A DNA stretch of 64,000 bases from Streptomyces plumbidurans (GTDB taxonomy: Bacteria > Actinomycetota > Actinomycetes > Streptomycetales > Streptomycetaceae). A program made the position numbers and the translations under genes. Positions 17,530 through 24,420 of this stretch are shown piece after piece (the stretch's first letter is position 1; each line of letters begins with the position of its first letter). The stretch spans positions 202,383 to 266,382 of the forward strand of contig NZ_JAFJSY010000010.1 of assembly GCF_019857225.1 (NCBI RefSeq), read 5' to 3'. Below the pieces are notes generated by a model. It searched no databases. It saw only the letters and a list, made by a program, of their open reading frames with translations, and was not told where the DNA came from.

Positions 17530-17602
17530 AGCGGTGTAGCTCAGTCGGTAGAGCAAGCGGCTCATAATCGCTGTGTCACCGGTTCAAGTCCGGTCACCGC
17601 TA
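17530..17602 (+). tRNA. tRNA-Met (CAT), elongator
   Basis: A 73-nt cloverleaf. Acceptor AGCGGTG pairs with CACCGCT (17595-17601). The anticodon loop CTCATAA gives CAT. The fully paired first acceptor base pair (A-T) marks it as the elongator rather than the initiator form. It lies 47 bp behind tRNA-Thr and 91 bp before rpmG. Confidence 0.96.
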
Positions 17603-17692
17603 CTGACAGTAGCCGATTGCGGGGTCGGTCCTTCGATCGGCTACTCTTTCTTGCGTTGAACAAGTCCATCCGTTCGTCTTAGGAGCACTCAC

Positions 17693-17857
17693 GTGGCTGC
17701 CACCGACGTCCGCCCGAAGATCACGCTGGCCTGCGTGGAGTGCAAGGAGCGGAACTACATCACCAAGAAGAACCGGCGTAACAACCCGGACCGTCTTGAG
17801 ATGAAGAAGCACTGCCCGCGTTGCAACGCGCACACCGCGCACCGCGAAACGCGATAA
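17693..17857 (+). CDS. rpmG: 50S ribosomal protein L33
   Basis: A 54-residue L33 from GTG 17693, with AGGAGC just upstream. Two cysteine pairs, CVEC (residues 14-17) and CPRC (residues 41-44), show it is the zinc-binding form. Conserved ends include [18 protein letters not shown] and HRETR. The tRNA-rpmG-hadA-hadB order is the actinobacterial one that leads, in compact genomes, to secE. Followed by a hairpin terminator. Confidence 0.97.
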   Translation: MAATDVRPKITLACVECKERNYITKKNRRNNPDRLEMKKHCPRCNAHTAHRETR

Positions 17858-17870
17858 ATCAGGCTCGTAC

Positions 17871-17902
17871 GCGAGGCCGCTCCCAGCCGGGGGCGGCCTC
17901 GC
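17871..17902 (+). terminator. Hairpin terminator behind rpmG
   Basis: Perfect 10-bp stem GCGAGGCCGC/GCGGCCTCGC (arms 17871-17880 and 17893-17902), then GTCGTTT. It probably ends the tRNA-rpmG unit before hadA. Confidence 0.7.
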
Positions 17903-17938
17903 GTCGTTTCAAGCCGGGGGCGGCTTCGCGTCGTTTGG
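17885..17938. repeat. 27-bp direct repeat, two copies
   Basis: The unit starting AGCCGGGGGCGGCCTCGCGT occurs at 17885 and again at 17912 with two or three differences. The first copy contains the right arm of the rpmG terminator, so the terminator arm has been duplicated. Confidence 0.8.
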
Positions 17939-17986
17939 AGCGGCATCCCCGGGCATCGACAGCCACACACCAGGAGGTGCCGAGCC

Positions 17987-18439
17987 ATGGCGCTCGACCA
18001 GTCCTTCGTGGGGCGGAGCTACCCGCCCACCGAGCCCTACGAGGTGGGCCGGGAGAAGATCCGTGAGTTCGCGGAAGCGGTGGGGGACCCCAACCCGGCG
18101 TACACGGACCCGGAGGCGGCCAAGGCGCTGGGCCACCCCGATGTGATCGCACCGCCGACCTTCGTCTTCGCCATCACCTTCAAGGCCGCGGGACAGGTCG
18201 TCCAGGACCCACAACTCGGCCTGGACTACAGCCGCGTCGTGCACGGCGACCAGAAGTTCGCCTACGTCCGCCCGGTGCGCGCCGGCGACCGGCTCACCGT
18301 CACCTCGACCATCGAGGCCGTCAAGTCCATGGCGGGCAACGACATCCTGGACATCCGCGGCGAGGTCCACGACGAGGCGGGCGAGCATGTGGTCACCGCG
18401 TGGACGAAGCTGGTCGCCCGCGCGGCCGAGGAGGCGTGA
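17987..18439 (+). CDS. hadA: (3R)-hydroxyacyl-ACP dehydratase subunit HadA-like
   Basis: A 150-residue MaoC-like N-terminal dehydratase (HadA/HadC family). It opens FVGRSYPPTEPYEVGREKIR, and HPDVIAPPTFVF is family-typical. In mycobacteria HadA is the substrate-binding, non-catalytic subunit paired with HadB in fatty acid synthase II; no catalytic D-x4-H is seen here, which fits that role. AGGAGGTG precedes ATG 17987. hadB starts 8 bp after its stop. Confidence 0.88.
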   Translation: MALDQSFVGRSYPPTEPYEVGREKIREFAEAVGDPNPAYTDPEAAKALGHPDVIAPPTFVFAITFKAAGQVVQDPQLGLDYSRVVHGDQKFAYVRPVRAGDRLTVTSTIEAVKSMAGNDILDIRGEVHDEAGEHVVTAWTKLVARAAEEA

Positions 18440-18446
18440 GGAACCG

Positions 18447-18875
18447 ATGACGGCGAAGATCGCTTACGACGGCGTCGAGGTCGGCACCGAACTGCCCGCC
18501 CAGACCTTCACTGTGGATCGCGCCACACTCGTCCGGTACGCGGGTGCCTCCGGGGACTTCAACCCGATCCACTGGAACGAGAAGTTCGCCAAGGAGGTCG
18601 GACTGCCGGACGTCATCGCGCACGGCATGTTCACCATGGCCGAGGCGATCCGGGTGGTCACCGACTGGACCGGCGACCCGGGTGCGGTCGTCGAGTACGG
18701 CGTCCGCTTCACCAGGCCCGTCGTCGTCCCGAACGACGACCAGGGCGCCACCATCGAGGTCAGCGGCAAGGTCGCCGCCAAGCTCGACGACAACACGGTC
18801 CGCGTGGACCTCACGGCGACGAGCGCAGGGCAGAAGGTGCTGGGGATGTCGCGGGCGGTCGTACGGCTGGCCTGA
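18447..18875 (+). CDS. hadB: (3R)-hydroxyacyl-ACP dehydratase subunit HadB-like
   Basis: A 142-residue hot-dog-fold MaoC dehydratase. The hydratase 2 motif YAGASGDFNPIHWNE (residues about 31-45) carries the catalytic Asp and His five apart. VIAHGMFTMA follows as in HadB. ATG 18447 is placed after GTGAGGAACC, and the upstream in-frame extension overlaps hadA, so it was rejected. Together with HadA it dehydrates 3-hydroxyacyl chains. Confidence 0.9.
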   Translation: MTAKIAYDGVEVGTELPAQTFTVDRATLVRYAGASGDFNPIHWNEKFAKEVGLPDVIAHGMFTMAEAIRVVTDWTGDPGAVVEYGVRFTRPVVVPNDDQGATIEVSGKVAAKLDDNTVRVDLTATSAGQKVLGMSRAVVRLA

Positions 18876-18916
18876 GCGGCGAACGCATCTCATCCGGTGC
18901 CGGTGAGTGAGCCGGT

Positions 18917-18951
18917 GTAAGGGGCGTCCTCCATTGCGGGGCGCCCCTTAC
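18917..18951 (+). terminator. Hairpin terminator behind hadB
   Basis: Perfect 10-bp stem GTAAGGGGCG/CGCCCCTTAC, arms 18917-18926 and 18942-18951. It isolates hadAB from the inserted tetR-efflux pair. Confidence 0.75.
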
Positions 18952-19005
18952 GCGACTGAGGCCCCCTGTCCGCACCAACGGCTGAACCCGCTGCAGCGTT
19001 CCCCC

Positions 19006-19035
19006 TTGACGTAGTTAGTGATTGAGCACTAACTT
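19006..19035 (+). promoter_or_regulatory. tetR promoter overlapped by its operator
   Basis: TTGACG (19006-19011) and TAACTT (19030-19035) are 18 bp apart, a good sigma-70-type promoter. The perfect palindrome GTTAGTG-N6-CACTAAC (19014-19033) fills the spacer and the -10 box. Its core, TTAGT-N8-ACTAA, is repeated with the same spacing at 19683 before the efflux gene. Autorepression by the TetR protein at 19042 is the simplest reading. Confidence 0.75.
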
Positions 19036-19041
19036 ACTCGC

Positions 19042-19611
19042 ATGGTCAGGATGAGCGCAGAAGAGAGGCGCGAGAGCGTCATCCGTGCGGCGACCGCGGA
19101 GTTCGCCCGCGGCGGCTACTACGGCACGTCGACCGAGGCGATCGCCAAGCGGGTCGGTGTTTCGCAGCCGTATCTCTTCCGTCTCTTCCCGGGCAAGAAG
19201 GCGATCTTCCTCGCGGCGGCCCAGCGGTGCGTGGAGGACACCATCCGCACCTTCGAGCAGGCCGCCGAGGGGCTGGAGGGCGAAGAGGCCCTGCAGGCCA
19301 TGGCGAACGCGTACACCGAGGTCATCACGGAGCGGCCCGAGCGGCTGCTGATGCAGATGCAGATGTACGTCACCGTGGCCGCCGCCGAGCAGGCCGGTGA
19401 CCATGAACTCGGCGAGGAGGTGCGGGCGGGCTGGATGCGGCTGTGGGACACGGTGCATCTGCCGCTCGGTGCCGACGTCGAGGAGACGACGTCGTTCATG
19501 GCGCACGGCATGCTCATCAACTGCCTGCTGGCGATGGGCTTTCCGCCCGAGCACCGGGTCTGGGAGGGGCTGTATCCCGAGGCGCGGCTCAAAGGGCGGC
19601 TGGGGAAGTAG
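19042..19611 (+). CDS. TetR/AcrR family transcriptional regulator
   Basis: A 189-residue repressor. The helix-turn-helix lies at residues about 27-50 (STEAIAKRVGVSQPYLFRLF), preceded by AATAEFARGGYYGTS and followed by PGKKAIFLAA, as in TetR family members. The C-terminal ligand domain is not informative. ATG 19042 (GTCAGGATGAGC allows a second ATG at 19051). It sits upstream of an EmrB/QacA exporter on the same strand, and the same operator occurs before both genes. Likely a drug-responsive local repressor. Confidence 0.9.
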   Translation: MVRMSAEERRESVIRAATAEFARGGYYGTSTEAIAKRVGVSQPYLFRLFPGKKAIFLAAAQRCVEDTIRTFEQAAEGLEGEEALQAMANAYTEVITERPERLLMQMQMYVTVAAAEQAGDHELGEEVRAGWMRLWDTVHLPLGADVEETTSFMAHGMLINCLLAMGFPPEHRVWEGLYPEARLKGRLGK

Positions 19612-19682
19612 CCGGCGCGGTCCATTGCGCAAGACGGTCCGCGCGCAGGGGTGTCGTGAACGCCTTTTCATGCCCATGAAAG

Positions 19683-19700
19683 TTAGTCATCAATAACTAA
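19683..19700 (+). promoter_or_regulatory. Second TetR operator, before efflux gene
   Basis: Half-sites TTAGT (19683-19687) and ACTAA (19696-19700) with an 8-bp spacer, matching sequence and spacing of the operator core before tetR. It lies 45 bp upstream of the MFS start, so the regulator probably controls the exporter. Confidence 0.65.
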
Positions 19701-19744
19701 TTCGATAGCTGATTCGACAACACCGATCACCCGCTGGGGGAGCG

Positions 19745-21187
19745 ATGTCACAGCAGACAGAACGTCACGGGGGAACCGTCTGGGCCCTCGTCATCACCAG
19801 CGTCGCCGGATTCATGGCGGCCCTCGACAATCTCGTCGTCACCACCGCACTGCCCTCCATCCGCAAGGACCTCGGCGGGGCGCTGGGCGACCTGGAATGG
19901 ACGGTGAGCGCGTACACCCTCACCTTCGCCGTCCTGCTGATGTTCGGCGCCGCGCTCGGTGACCGGTTCGGCCGCCGCCGGCTCTTCCTCGTCGGCATCA
20001 CCGTCTTCACCGGCGCCTCCGCAGCCGCGGCCATGGCGACCGGCATCGACTCCCTCATCGCCGCCCGCGCGGTCCAGGGCGTCGGCGCGGCGATCATGAT
20101 GCCCCTGACGCTCACCCTGCTGACCGCCGCCGTGCCCGCCGCCAAACGCGGGATGGCGTACGGGATATGGGGAGCCGTCAACGGCCTCGCCGTCGCCTCC
20201 GGACCGCTGATCGGCGGCAGCCTCACCGAGCACGTCTCCTGGCACTGGATCTTCTGGCTGAACGTCCCGCTCGGCATCGCCCTGCTGCCGCTCGCCCGGC
20301 TGCGGCTGGCCGAGTCCCACGGCACCGGCGCCCCGCTCGACGTCCCCGGCACCCTGCTCGCCAGCGGCGGCCTCTTCGGGATCGTCTACGGCCTGGTCCG
20401 CGGACCCGCCGACGGCTGGACCAGCCCCCTGGTGCTGACCGGCCTGTTCACCGGCGGCGCGCTGCTCGTCGGGTTCGTCCTCTACAGCCTGCGCGCCAAG
20501 AACCCCATGCTGCCGATGCGGCTGTTCCGCTCCCGCGCGTTCTCCGGGATCAACGCCGCGAGCCTGCTGATGTTCCTCGGGATGTTCGGCTCGATCTTCC
20601 TGCTCAGCCAGTTCATGCAGGGCGTCCTCGGCTACTCGCCCACCGAGGCGGGCCTCAGGATGCTGCCCTGGACCGGTATGCCGATGCTGGTCGCGCCCGT
20701 CGCCGGCATCCTCTCCGACCGCATCGGCGGCCGCCCCGTCGTCGCCGCCGGACTGTTCCTGCAGGCCGCGGGTCTCGGCTGGATCGCCACGGTGGCCACG
20801 ACCGGCGTCTCCTACGGCGCCCAGCTGCCCGGCCTGATCCTCAGCGGCATCGGCATGGCGCTGTACTTCGCCCCGGCCGCCAACCTGGTCATGTCGAGCG
20901 TCCACCCCAAGGAGCAGGGCATCGCCTCCGGCGCCAACAACGCCCTGCGCGAGGTCGGCGGCGCACTCGGCATCGCGATCATGTCGTCGATCTTCGCCGC
21001 ACAGGGCGGCTACGAGTCCGGACAGGCCTTCGTCGACGGCCTCAGGCCCGCCCTGGTCACCGGTTCCGCCGTCGTCGCGCTCGCCGGGTTGGCCGCCCTG
21101 CTCATCCCGACCCGACGGCGCGCCGCACAGCTCGCGAAGGCGTCCGAGCAGCCTTCGGAACCGGCGCTGGAAACGGCGTCCCACTGA
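19745..21187 (+). CDS. MFS multidrug efflux transporter, EmrB/QacA (DHA2) type
   Basis: A 480-residue exporter with about 14 membrane segments. FMAALDNLVVTTALPSI opens helix 1 with the DHA2 D1 motif, GDRFGRRRLF is motif A, and GPLIGGSLTEHVSWHWIFWL is motif C plus the DHA2 signature. ATG 19745 follows GGGGGAGCG. The gene is paired with the tetR gene and a shared operator. The pair is inserted between hadB and murB, which suggests a later addition to a conserved stretch. Substrate unknown. Confidence 0.92.
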   Translation: MSQQTERHGGTVWALVITSVAGFMAALDNLVVTTALPSIRKDLGGALGDLEWTVSAYTLTFAVLLMFGAALGDRFGRRRLFLVGITVFTGASAAAAMATGIDSLIAARAVQGVGAAIMMPLTLTLLTAAVPAAKRGMAYGIWGAVNGLAVASGPLIGGSLTEHVSWHWIFWLNVPLGIALLPLARLRLAESHGTGAPLDVPGTLLASGGLFGIVYGLVRGPADGWTSPLVLTGLFTGGALLVGFVLYSLRAKNPMLPMRLFRSRAFSGINAASLLMFLGMFGSIFLLSQFMQGVLGYSPTEAGLRMLPWTGMPMLVAPVAGILSDRIGGRPVVAAGLFLQAAGLGWIATVATTGVSYGAQLPGLILSGIGMALYFAPAANLVMSSVHPKEQGIASGANNALREVGGALGIAIMSSIFAAQGGYESGQAFVDGLRPALVTGSAVVALAGLAALLIPTRRRAAQLAKASEQPSEPALETASH

Positions 21188-21229
21188 CCACGGCCACTGA
21201 CCACGGCCACTGACCACGGCCACTGACCA
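21181..21229. repeat. 13-bp tandem repeat, about four copies
   Basis: The unit CCACTGACCACGG repeats at strict 13-bp spacing from the stop codon of the exporter gene onward; the fourth copy is partial. The first copy includes the TGA stop, so expansion would not affect the protein. Confidence 0.85.
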
Positions 21230-21253
21230 AACCGACCGAGCCACAACACCCAG

Positions 21254-21303
21254 CACGCGCGCGTACGGCCCCGTCCACCCCGGCGGGGCCGTACGCGCGC
21301 GTG
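21254..21303 (+). terminator. Very strong hairpin terminator behind the exporter
   Basis: A perfect 20-bp inverted repeat: arms 21254-21273 and 21284-21303, loop 10 nt. It isolates the tetR-efflux pair from murB. Confidence 0.85.
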
Positions 21304-21361
21304 GCGGGCCTTCGGGTGAGGGCCGGTCGGGGTGTCGGTGGCGTCTCGTAGTCTTGGGCGC

Positions 21362-22417
21362 GTGCAGGAACTCCACGACGCCCCCCTCGCCCCGCTGACC
21401 ACCTTCCGGCTCGGCGGCCCCGCGACCCGGCTGCTCACCGCGACGACCGACGCCGAGGTGATCGCCGCCGTCCGCGAGGCCGACGACACCGGTACGCCAC
21501 TGCTGCTGATCGGCGGCGGCTCGAACCTGGTCATCGGCGACAAGGGCTTCGCGGGCACCGCCCTCGTCATCGCCACCAAGGGCTTCGAGCTCGAAGGCAC
21601 CCGCCTGGAGCTGGCCGCCGGAGAGGTGTGGACGGACGCCGTCGCCCGCACCGCCGAGGCCGGGCTCGCCGGCATCGAGTGCCTGGCCGGCATCCCGGGC
21701 TCGGCCGGCGCGACCCCGATCCAGAACGTGGGGGCGTACGGCCAGGAGGTCTCCTCCACCATCACCGAGGTCGTCGCCTACGACCGCCGTACCCACGAGA
21801 CGGTCACCCTCCCGAACGCCGACTGCGCGTTCTCCTACCGCCACAGCCGCTTCAAGGCCGACCCCGAGCGGTATGTCGTGCTCCGCGTCCGCTTCGAACT
21901 GGAGGACGCGGCCGGCCTGTCCGGACCCGTCCGGTACGCGGAGACGGCCCGCGCCCTCGGTGTCGAGCCCGGCGACCGCGTGCCGCTGGCCGCCGCCCGC
22001 GAGACCGTGCTGAAGCTGCGCTCCGGCAAGGGCATGGTCCTGGACCCCGAGGATCACGACACCTGGTCGGCCGGTTCCTTCTTCACCAACCCGATCCTCA
22101 CCGACGCGGAGTTCGCCGCCTTCCACGCGCGCGTGCGAGAGCGGCTCGGCGACGACGTGATGCCGCCCGCCTACCCGGCCGGGGACAGCCACACCAAGAC
22201 CTCCGCCGCGTGGCTGATCGACAGGGCCGGCTTCAGCAAGGGCTACGGCAGCGGGCGCGCCCGTATCTCCACCAAGCACACTCTCGCCCTCACCAACCGG
22301 GGCGACGCCACCACCGAGGACCTGCTCGCACTCGCCCGCGAGGTCGTCGCCGGCGTCCACGATGCCTTCGGCATCACCCTGGTCAACGAGCCGGTGACGG
22401 TCGGCGTCAGCCTCTGA
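21362..22417 (+). CDS. murB: UDP-N-acetylenolpyruvoylglucosamine reductase
   Basis: FAD-dependent cytoplasmic enzyme that reduces enolpyruvoyl-UDP-GlcNAc to UDP-MurNAc in peptidoglycan synthesis; 351 residues. FAD-binding elements LTTFRLGGPATRL (near 10), GGGSNLVIGD and GIPGSAGATPIQNVGAYGQE are present. The catalytic Ser is in the AGSFFTNP motif and the final Glu in VNEPVTVG. GTG 21362 was chosen. There is no ribosome site, and a TAGTCT -10 box at 21349-21354 puts the transcript start at or next to the GTG, so the mRNA is probably leaderless. Confidence 0.95.
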   Translation: MQELHDAPLAPLTTFRLGGPATRLLTATTDAEVIAAVREADDTGTPLLLIGGGSNLVIGDKGFAGTALVIATKGFELEGTRLELAAGEVWTDAVARTAEAGLAGIECLAGIPGSAGATPIQNVGAYGQEVSSTITEVVAYDRRTHETVTLPNADCAFSYRHSRFKADPERYVVLRVRFELEDAAGLSGPVRYAETARALGVEPGDRVPLAAARETVLKLRSGKGMVLDPEDHDTWSAGSFFTNPILTDAEFAAFHARVRERLGDDVMPPAYPAGDSHTKTSAAWLIDRAGFSKGYGSGRARISTKHTLALTNRGDATTEDLLALAREVVAGVHDAFGITLVNEPVTVGVSL

Positions 22418-22425
22418 CCCAGGCA

Positions 22426-22444
22426 TCCGTACGGCCCGTACGGA
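22426..22444. terminator. Short convergent hairpin, murB / NAD(P)-binding gene
   Basis: TCCGTAC/GTACGGA stem (22426-22432 and 22438-22444) with a 5-nt loop, filling the 33-bp gap between two convergent genes. Confidence 0.5.
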
Positions 22445-22450
22445 CGAGGG

Positions 22451-23083
22451 TCAGTACGCGACGCCCACCCCCTGCTTCACCGTCCCCGGGTCCCCGGCCA
22501 TCGCCAGCATCGCGTGGGCCACGTCCGCGCGCCCGATGAACCGGCCCTTGGCCGGGAAACCGTCGACCACCGTCCGGTACACCCCCGTGAGCGGCTTGTC
22601 CTGCAGCCGCGGCGGCCGCACCGACGTCCAGTCCGTGGCGCTGCGAGCCAACTCGCCCTCCATCTCGGCCAGATCGGCGTACACGTCCTTCAGCAGGGCG
22701 GAGATCATCCCGCGTGCGGCACGGTCGAGCAGCCCGTTCCCCTCGGGCGCGGGCCCGACCGGCGCGGCGCTCACCACGAGCAGCCGCCGCACCCCCTCGG
22801 CCTCCATGGCGCCCAGGACCGTACGCGTGAGCCGGGCCGCGACGCCCGCGTCCTTGCGGCTGCGCGCGCCGAGCCCGGACAGGACCACGTCCCGCCCGGC
22901 CACCGCGGGACGCACCGACGCCGGGTCGGCCAGGTCGTCGCGGACCACCTGAAGACGCTCGCCCGTCGCGGACAGCCGTGCGGGATCCCGTACGACCGCC
23001 GTGACCTCGTGCCCGGCCTCCAGGGCCTGGCGCACGATCTCCCGGCCGATGCCGCCGGTGGCGCCGAAAACGGTGAGTTTCAT
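22451..23083 (-). CDS. NAD(P)H-binding protein, atypical SDR (NmrA/YwnB-like)
   Basis: A 210-residue protein starting MKLTVFGATGGIGREIVRQA, where GATGGIG is the dinucleotide loop. VVRDPARL, a LLVVSAAPVGP strand and a VRPPRLQDKP loop match the NAD(P)-binding_10 group related to flavin reductases. It is divergent from a tetR gene, and two palindromes lie in the gap, so it is likely the TetR target. Substrate unknown. ATG 23083 begins the first beta strand; GGAGTAACC lies just upstream on its strand. Confidence 0.87.
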   Translation of the reverse strand: MKLTVFGATGGIGREIVRQALEAGHEVTAVVRDPARLSATGERLQVVRDDLADPASVRPAVAGRDVVLSGLGARSRKDAGVAARLTRTVLGAMEAEGVRRLLVVSAAPVGPAPEGNGLLDRAARGMISALLKDVYADLAEMEGELARSATDWTSVRPPRLQDKPLTGVYRTVVDGFPAKGRFIGRADVAHAMLAMAGDPGTVKQGVGVAY

Positions 23084-23109
23084 GGTTACTCCCGTGCTCG
23101 CAGTTGGTG

Positions 23110-23163
23110 GGTGAGTATTCACTCACCCCTGCCTCCCACTAGAGTGGGTAAGTACTCACCCAC
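23110..23163. promoter_or_regulatory. Two TetR-type palindromes in a divergent promoter
   Basis: Site 1 is GGTGAGT-ATTC-ACTCACC (23110-23127), perfect. Site 2 is a 20-bp near-perfect palindrome (23144-23163) with core GTGGGT...ACCCAC around AGTACT, one mismatch. Both contain GAGTA/TACTC-type half-sites. They lie between the NAD(P)-binding gene and tetR and could repress both directions. Confidence 0.72.
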
Positions 23164-23180
23164 CCGTCAAGTCCGAACGG

Positions 23181-23801
23181 ATGTATGCCATGGAGACGAA
23201 GCCCGCCCGGGTCCGCATCCTCGATGCCGCCCACGAGCTGATGCTCACCGTCGGGCTGGCCCGCACCACCACCAAGGAGATCGCCAGGGCGGCGGGCTGC
23301 TCCGAGGCGGCGCTCTACAAGTACTTCGCGAGCAAGGAGGAGCTGTTCATCCGGGTCCTGACGGAGCGACTGCCCCGCCTGACACCCCTGCTCAGCAGCC
23401 TCGCCGCCGAGCCCGGCCAGGGCACCCCGGAGGAGAACCTCACCGAGATCGCCCGCCAGGCCGCCCTCTTCTACGAGCAGAGCTTCCCGATCGCCGCCTC
23501 CCTGCACGCCGAGACCCAGCTCAAGCGGCGGCACGACGACGCGATGCGGCAGATGGGAACGGGCCCGCACAAGCCGATCCAGGGACTGGACGCCTATCTG
23601 CGGGCCGAACAGGAACTCGGCCGCATCCGCGCCGACGCCGACACCTTCGCCGCCGCCTCCCTGCTCCTGGGCGCCTGCGCCCAGCGCGCGTTCGCCTACG
23701 AGGCGACGGAGACCGGCGAGCTGCCGCCCGTCGACGACTTCGCCCGCCGCCTCGCCCGGACCCTGACCGCCGGAATCTGCGCTGCCGACGGCCCGGCGTG
23801 A
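23181..23801 (+). CDS. TetR/AcrR family transcriptional regulator
   Basis: A 206-residue repressor. The helix-turn-helix is at residues about 32-55 (TTTKEIARAAGCSEAALYKY, then FASKEELF). ATG 23181 or 23190 could be the start; the DNA-binding domain begins soon after both. It is divergent from the NAD(P)-binding gene with two palindromes between. The last roughly 90 bp of its coding sequence are part of the 176-bp unit that is repeated three more times downstream; the full-length copy is intact here. Confidence 0.9.
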   Translation: MYAMETKPARVRILDAAHELMLTVGLARTTTKEIARAAGCSEAALYKYFASKEELFIRVLTERLPRLTPLLSSLAAEPGQGTPEENLTEIARQAALFYEQSFPIAASLHAETQLKRRHDDAMRQMGTGPHKPIQGLDAYLRAEQELGRIRADADTFAAASLLLGACAQRAFAYEATETGELPPVDDFARRLARTLTAGICAADGPA

Positions 23802-24420
23802 CCGCGAGGCTGGGGGCATGACACACCACGCCTCGCCGGACGGCCATATCGCTCAACCCGCCGCATGCGCCTGAGACTTCACGAGTTCCGTCGGCGATCT
23901 GCCGCCCGTCGAGGTTCGCCCGCCGCCTCGCCCGGACCCTGACCGCCGGAATCCGCGTTGCCGACGGCCCGGCGTGACCGCGAGGCTGGGCGCATGACAC
24001 ACCACGCCGCGCCGGACGGCCGTACCGCTCAACCCGCCGCATGCGCCTGAGCCTTCACGAGTTCCGTCGGCGATCTGCCGCCCGTCGAGGTTCGCCCGCC
24101 GCCGCGCCCGGACCCTGACCGCCGGAATCTGCGTTGCCGACGGCCCGGCGTGACGGCGAGGCTGGGGGCATGACACACCACGCCTCGCCGGACGGCCGTA
24201 CCGCTCAACCCGCCGCATGCGCCTGAGACTTCACGAGTTCCGTCGGCGATCTGCCGCCCGTCGAGGTTCGCCCGCCGCCTCGCCCGGACCCTGACCGCCG
24301 GAATCCGCGTTGCCGACGGCCCGGCGTGACCGCGAGGCTGGGGGCATGACACACCACGCCTCGCCGGACGGCCGTACCGCTCAACCCGCCGCATGCGCCT
24401 GAGACTTCACGAGTTCCGCC
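23715..24420. repeat. 176-bp tandem repeat, four copies, spanning tetR end and next gene start
   Basis: The marker ATGACACACCACGCC occurs at 23818, 23994, 24170 and 24346, exactly 176 bp apart. A second marker, CTGCCGCCCGTCGA, occurs at 23721, 23899, 24075 and 24251 (first interval 178, then 176). Each unit has the 3' end of tetR, the gap, an 18-codon open frame starting ATGACACACC, and the first eight or nine codons of the gene at 24393. Copies differ by a few point changes. Downstream copies of the tetR tail have lost 2 bp, so they cannot encode a tail. There is no transposase or terminal inverted repeat. Confidence 0.95.

Noticed and set aside
23853..24394. Three near-identical 121-codon minus-strand frames in the 176-bp repeats
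   Set aside because: Their similarity only reflects the DNA repeat; they cross the tetR tail in antisense and have no domain.
23715..24420. Insertion sequence as source of the 176-bp units
   Set aside because: No transposase and no terminal inverted repeats; unit ends lie inside tetR and the next gene.
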